Part shown: piece by piece, positions 59,561 to 64,000 of the stretch
Layout: each line of letters begins with the position of its first letter
Numbering within the stretch: position 1 is the stretch's first letter
From: Nostoc sp. TCL26-01
Lineage (GTDB): Bacteria > Cyanobacteriota > Cyanobacteriia > Cyanobacteriales > Nostocaceae
Direction of reading: 5' to 3'
NCBI RefSeq assembly: GCF_013393945.1
Contig: NZ_CP040297.1
Coordinates: 4,124,001-4,188,000 of the forward strand
DNA length: 64,000 nucleotides
The notes under the pieces: model-generated
Seen by the model: the letters and a program-made list of their open reading frames with translations, nothing else
What the model was told of the DNA's origin: nothing
Database searches by the model: none
Made by a program: the position numbers and the translations under genes

Positions 59561-62500
59561 ATGACACTCACAAAAACACCCACAAATATTGAAACCTCAC
59601 TCCAAAACACAACCCTGATTGTCATCGACGCAGGAGTGCCAGACTATCAATTACTACTAACAGGCATCGCACCCACAACACCAGTACTCATCCTCCACCC
59701 CCAGCAAGATGGCATCGAGCAAATTACCGCCCTGATTAGCCAGCAACAAATCCACAGCCTGCAAATCATCGCTCACGGTAGCCCAGGCAACTTGCAACTA
59801 GGCAACACCCAACTCAACCTAGATAACCTGCACCATTACCAACAGCAACTACAGCAGTGGCAAATCACAGATTTACTTATCTATAGCTGTGAACTAGCCC
59901 AAGGTGAAACAGGACAAGCCTTCATCAACCAACTACACCAACTGACAGAAGCAAATATTGCCGCCGCTACAAATAAAGTCGGCAATAGCCAACAAGGAGG
60001 CAGTTGGGAACTAGAAGTAGTCAGAGGTGAGATATCCACCACCCTAGCCATCACCACAGCAGCCACAATTGCCTACCCTGGAATATTACCGTCATTCGAC
60101 TCTGCCTCCACCTACAGCGTCGGCTCAACTCCCCTGTCGGTGACAGTAGCAGACTTCAACAGCGACGGTAAGCTCGATTTAGTCAGTGCCAATTACTTCA
60201 GCGACAACCTGACAATACTGTTAGGGCAAAGCAATGGTAGCTTTGGTTCTGTTTCCACCTACACCGTCGGCTCAAATCCCTCCTCAGTAGCAGTAGGAGA
60301 CTTCAACGGCGACGGCAAGTTCGACTTAGTCAGTACCAACTCTGACAGCAACGACCTGACAGTACTGTTAGGGCAAAGCAATGGCAGCTTTGGCTCTGTT
60401 TCCACCTACAGCGTCGGCTCACGTCCCTTTTCAGTAGCAGTAGGAGACTTCAACGGCGACGGCAAGCTCGACTTGGTTAGTGCCAACTATTTCAGCAACA
60501 ACCTGACAGTACTGTTAGGGCAAAGCAATGGCAGCTTTGGCTCTGTTTTCACCTACAGCGTCGGCTTACTTCCTGAGTCAGTAGCAGTAGGAGACTTCAA
60601 CGGCGACAGCAAGCTCGACTTAGTCAGTGCCAACGAAGGCAGCGACAATCTGACAGTACTGTTAGGGCAAAGCAATGGCAGCTTTGGCTCTGTTTCCACC
60701 TACAGCGTCGGCTCACGTCCCTTTTCAGTAGCAGTAGGAGACTTCAACGGCGACGGCAAGCTCGACTTGGTCAGTGCCAACTACGACAGCAACAACCTGA
60801 GTGTACTGTTAGGACAAAGCAATGGCAGCTTCGGTTCCGCCTCCACCTACACCGTTGGCTCAAATCCCATTTCAGTAGCAATAGCAGACTTCAACGCCGA
60901 CGGCAAACTCGACTTGGTCAGTCCTAACCTCGGCAGCAACAACCTGAGTGTGCTGTTAGGGCAAAGCAATGGCAGCTTTGGCTCTGTTTCCACCTACACC
61001 GTCGGCACAAATCCCCGGTCAGTAGCAATAGGAGACTTCAACGGCGATGGCAAGCTCGACTTAGTCAATGCCAACCAAGGCAGCAACGACCTGACAGTAC
61101 TGCAAAACACCACACCCAAGGTCAGCATCAGTGCAGGCAGCAACCCAACTGAAGGTGGTGCTAATGGTAGCTTCACTATTACCCTAGACACCCCAGCCCC
61201 CACAGGTGGGTTAGTCATCAACTTCGACACCACAGGCAGCACCGCCACCAGCAGCGACTACACCCTAGTCGCCGGCACAAATATCACCAATATCACCGCC
61301 AACACCTTCACCATCGCCGCAGGACAAACCACAGCCACCCTCACAGTCCAAGCCAGTCAAGATGCTGTCACTGACCCCAACGAAACCGTCATCGTCAACC
61401 TCACAGCCGGCTCCGACTACATCCTCGGCTCTAACAGCACCGTTAACTTTACCCCCGCCACCACCTCCCCCTACACCGTCGGCTCACTTCCCTATTCAGT
61501 AGCAGTAGGAGACTTCAACGGCGACGGCAAGCTCGACTTAGTCAGTGCCAACTTAGACAGCGACAACCTGACAGTGCTGTTAGGGCAAGGTAATGGTAGC
61601 TTTGGCTCTCTTTCCACCTACAGCGTCGGCTCACGTCCCCGGTCAGTGGAAGTAGGAGACTTCAACGGTGACGGCAAGCTCGACTTGGTCAGTGCCAACT
61701 ACGACAGCAACAACGTGACAGTGCTGTTAGGGCAAGGTAATGGCAGCTTTGGCTCACCTTCCACCTACACCGTCGGCTTCGCTCCTTATTCAGTGACGCT
61801 AGGAGACTTCAACGGCGACGGCAAGCTCGACTTGGTCAGTGCCAACTTTTTCGGCAACAAACTGACAGTGTTGTTAGGGCAAGGTAATGGCAGCTTTGGC
61901 TCTACTGCCACTTACACCGTCGGTTTAAGTCCCTTGTCAGTAGCAGTAGGAGACTTCAACGGCGACGGTAAACTTGACTTGGTCAGTGCAAACAACGGCG
62001 ACAGCTTGACGGTACTGTTAGGGCAAAGCAATGGCAGCTTTGGCTCTGCTTCTACTTACATCTTCGGCTCACAACCCAATTCAGTAGCAGTAGGAGACTT
62101 CAACGGCGACGGCAAGCTCGACTTGGTCATTGCCAACGCTGGCAGTCACAACCTGACAGTGCTGTTAGGACAAGGCAATGGCAACTTTGGCTCGGTTTCT
62201 ACCTACAGCGTCGGCATAAGTCCCGTGTCGGTAAAAGTAGGAGACTTCAACGGCGACGGCAAACTCGACTTGATTAATGTAAACAATAGTAGTGGAAACC
62301 TGACAGTGCTTTTAGGGCAAGGCAATGGCAACTTTGGCTCGGTTTCTACCTACAGCGTCGGCTTATTTCCCACTTCAGTAGCAGTAGGAGACTTCAACGG
62401 CGACGGCAAACTCGACTTGGTCAACGCCAACTACGGCAACAACAACCTAACAGTGCTGCTAAATAGCAATGCAGCTACCCTCACTATCACTGATAAACCT

Positions 62501-64000
62501 AACAACCCCCCTACGCTTACCAACCCTATCTCTGACCAAAACGCTATCCAAACCGTCGTCTTTAACTTTACCCTACCCGCCAACACCTTTACTGACACTG
62601 ACCCAGATGATAGCCTCACCTACACTGCTACTTTAGAAAATGGCGATAATCTCCCCACTTGGTTGAGTTTCAACCCAAATACTCAAACCTTCTCTGGAAC
62701 ACCAAGCGCTCAAGACGTTAGCACTCTCAACATTAAAGTCACCGCCACAGATAAAGCGACTGCTAGTGAAAGTGATATCTTTGCTTTAGTAGTCAAAGCC
62801 GCCTTGACAGGTTCATCAGGAGCAGACATCATCTACGGCACAGAGAATGATGACAATATCTTAGGTGGAGAAGGCAACGATTACCTCATTGGCAAAGGTG
62901 GTAACGACTATCTTGATGGTGGTACAGGTGATGACTACGCCTTCGGTGGTGCAGGTAACGACACTATCATCGGTGGTGAAGGCAATGATTTACTCTACGG
63001 TAACGAAGGTAACGACACTCTCAATGGTGGTGAAGGTAACGACAACCTCGATGGTGGCCCTGGTAATGACACCCTCATCGGTGGCAATGGCAACGACATC
63101 TACACTGTTGATAGTATAGGTGACACCATCACCGAAACTGCCGAAGGCGGAACTAGAGATAAAGTCAACTCTTCTATCACTTGGACGCTGGGAGAAAACC
63201 TGGAAAACCTCACCTTGATTGGTAATGCTGCTATCGATGGTACTGGTAATAGTCTCAATAACCAAATCTTCGGCAATAATGCCAGCAATACTTTAAATGG
63301 TGGTGATGGTGATGACTGGTTAGTTGGACAAGGTGGTAATGATACCCTTAATGGTGGTGCTGGTAATGATCGCCTTGATGGTGGTAGTGGTAATGATACC
63401 CTCAATGGTGGTGCTGGCAATGATATCTATGAGATAGATAGTGTTAGTGATGTGATTACAGAAGCTGCTAATGAGGGTACAGATACTGTTATCTCTAGTG
63501 TGGAATTCACTCTGGCTACTAATTTTGAGAATTTAACTTTGGTGGGAAGTGGCAATATTAATGGTACTGGGAATGATGTCAGTAATCGTTTAGTTGGTAA
63601 TGCTGGGAATAATACTCTAACAGGCAATGGTGGTGGTGACTATCTCTCTGGTGAAGGGGGAAATGATTTGCTGATTGGTGGTGCGGGGAATGACACCCTT
63701 GTTGGTGGTGTGGGTATCGATACTTTTGATTTGACGGGAAGTAGGAGTGCTTTTGATACTATCTTGGATTTCCAGGCGGGTGAGACGGTGCTGTTGTTGG
63801 GTTCTGAGTTTGGCTTAAGTCAAGCTGGAACACTGGATGCCGGTTTGTTCCGTTTGGGGAGTGCGGCTGATAACTCTACTCAGCGTTTTATCTACAATCA
63901 AGCTACTGGTGCTTTGTCTTTTGACTCTGATGGTAGTGGTGCGACTGCACAGGTGCAGATTGCTTTGTTCTCTAATCGTGTGGTTTTGAGTAATACTAAT
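59561..64000 (+). CDS. Giant DUF4347 / FG-GAP / Calx-beta / RTX surface protein, 3' partial
   Basis: The frame runs 1480 codons from ATG 59561 to the right edge without a stop I can find. Order: DUF4347 (about residues 18-170, with IIAHGSPGNLQLG and LLIYSCELAQG); seven VCBS/FG-GAP units of 47-49 residues (about 180-517; each DFNGDGKLDLVSAN...LTVLLGQSNGSFG); a Calx-beta domain (517-633); seven more FG-GAP units (635-968); a cadherin-like/putative Ig domain (about 980-1080); RTX Ca2+ nonapeptides (1090-1390); and a C-terminal secretion-type end (DTFDLTGSRSAFDTILDFQAGE). DUF4347 commonly starts large cyanobacterial adhesins. The last residues resemble the usual end of such proteins, so only a few codons are probably missing. 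Exported type I or similar; adhesion or matrix role inferred. Confidence 0.88.
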   Translation, partial: MTLTKTPTNIETSLQNTTLIVIDAGVPDYQLLLTGIAPTTPVLILHPQQDGIEQITALISQQQIHSLQIIAHGSPGNLQLGNTQLNLDNLHHYQQQLQQWQITDLLIYSCELAQGETGQAFINQLHQLTEANIAAATNKVGNSQQGGSWELEVVRGEISTTLAITTAATIAYPGILPSFDSASTYSVGSTPLSVTVADFNSDGKLDLVSANYFSDNLTILLGQSNGSFGSVSTYTVGSNPSSVAVGDFNGDGKFDLVSTNSDSNDLTVLLGQSNGSFGSVSTYSVGSRPFSVAVGDFNGDGKLDLVSANYFSNNLTVLLGQSNGSFGSVFTYSVGLLPESVAVGDFNGDSKLDLVSANEGSDNLTVLLGQSNGSFGSVSTYSVGSRPFSVAVGDFNGDGKLDLVSANYDSNNLSVLLGQSNGSFGSASTYTVGSNPISVAIADFNADGKLDLVSPNLGSNNLSVLLGQSNGSFGSVSTYTVGTNPRSVAIGDFNGDGKLDLVNANQGSNDLTVLQNTTPKVSISAGSNPTEGGANGSFTITLDTPAPTGGLVINFDTTGSTATSSDYTLVAGTNITNITANTFTIAAGQTTATLTVQASQDAVTDPNETVIVNLTAGSDYILGSNSTVNFTPATTSPYTVGSLPYSVAVGDFNGDGKLDLVSANLDSDNLTVLLGQGNGSFGSLSTYSVGSRPRSVEVGDFNGDGKLDLVSANYDSNNVTVLLGQGNGSFGSPSTYTVGFAPYSVTLGDFNGDGKLDLVSANFFGNKLTVLLGQGNGSFGSTATYTVGLSPLSVAVGDFNGDGKLDLVSANNGDSLTVLLGQSNGSFGSASTYIFGSQPNSVAVGDFNGDGKLDLVIANAGSHNLTVLLGQGNGNFGSVSTYSVGISPVSVKVGDFNGDGKLDLINVNNSSGNLTVLLGQGNGNFGSVSTYSVGLFPTSVAVGDFNGDGKLDLVNANYGNNNLTVLLNSNAATLTITDKPNNPPTLTNPISDQNAIQTVVFNFTLPANTFTDTDPDDSLTYTATLENGDNLPTWLSFNPNTQTFSGTPSAQDVSTLNIKVTATDKATASESDIFALVVKAALTGSSGADIIYGTENDDNILGGEGNDYLIGKGGNDYLDGGTGDDYAFGGAGNDTIIGGEGNDLLYGNEGNDTLNGGEGNDNLDGGPGNDTLIGGNGNDIYTVDSIGDTITETAEGGTRDKVNSSITWTLGENLENLTLIGNAAIDGTGNSLNNQIFGNNASNTLNGGDGDDWLVGQGGNDTLNGGAGNDRLDGGSGNDTLNGGAGNDIYEIDSVSDVITEAANEGTDTVISSVEFTLATNFENLTLVGSGNINGTGNDVSNRLVGNAGNNTLTGNGGGDYLSGEGGNDLLIGGAGNDTLVGGVGIDTFDLTGSRSAFDTILDFQAGETVLLLGSEFGLSQAGTLDAGLFRLGSAADNSTQRFIYNQATGALSFDSDGSGATAQVQIALFSNRVVLSNTN

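Noticed and set aside
62865..63119. Plus-strand frame of 84 residues within the giant adhesin
   Set aside because: It is a shifted-frame reading of RTX repeats (Thr/Val-rich) inside the long coding frame.

Overview
The window comes from a filamentous, heterocyst-type cyanobacterium of the Nostoc/Anabaena/Trichormus group. Sequence evidence: many GCGATCGC (HIP1) octamers; arrays of 7-bp repeats (TAGTCAA/TGACTAT/GAGTGCT types) in many gaps; and a gene set with light-dependent protochlorophyllide reductase, SqdX, NDH-1 NdhD, a FurA whose cysteine positions match Anabaena FurA, a group 2 sigma factor of SigC type and a CyaB1-type adenylate cyclase. There is no rRNA, tRNA, CRISPR array or intact transposase gene that I can see.

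Layout. 1-7.5 kb: acyl-ACP/acyl-CoA synthetase, a YlqD-like protein, pyruvate dehydrogenase E2, and a cytosolic-type M4 metalloprotease followed by a small emfourin-like inhibitor. 7.5-20 kb: a DICT-GAF histidine kinase, cobN, a peptidoglycan-binding protein convergent with furA (the alr1690/antisense-furA arrangement of Anabaena), sigC, gpsA and lipA. 20-28.5 kb: a GT-C-like membrane protein, por, a yybP-ykoY manganese riboswitch with its terminator in front of a GDT1-family Mn exporter, sqdX and cyaB1, with long repeat arrays between the last genes. 28.5-37 kb: a small conserved protein, purC, an Omp85 gene and the lipid A genes lpxC-fabZ-lpxA-lpxB. 37-44 kb: an SDR oxidoreductase, ndhD, a coiled-coil protein with thrB, and a trypsin-TPR protein. 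44.7-64 kb: mainly cell-surface and secreted proteins: an RTX-repeat protein with recent internal duplication, a PEP-CTERM-like protein, an MFS transporter, a two-partner secretion pair (TpsB/TpsA), a RelE/ParE-type toxin-antitoxin pair, DoxX, a photolyase-like FAD protein without antenna domain, and a very long DUF4347/FG-GAP/Calx-beta/RTX protein that runs off the right edge.

Themes. Envelope biogenesis is concentrated here (Omp85 plus lipid A synthesis, SqdX, TpsB/TpsA, RTX proteins). Metal control appears twice: FurA with a probable antisense transcript, and the Mn riboswitch on the GDT1 gene. Small non-autonomous repeats are unusually rich: at least three families of inverted-repeat, MITE-like elements, several hairpin families, and heptamer arrays that often begin or end exactly at start or stop codons. 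Related repeat tracts have also entered the cobN reading frame in four places without breaking it. Locus tags of Anabaena PCC 7120 mentioned in entries are recalled from memory, not looked up.
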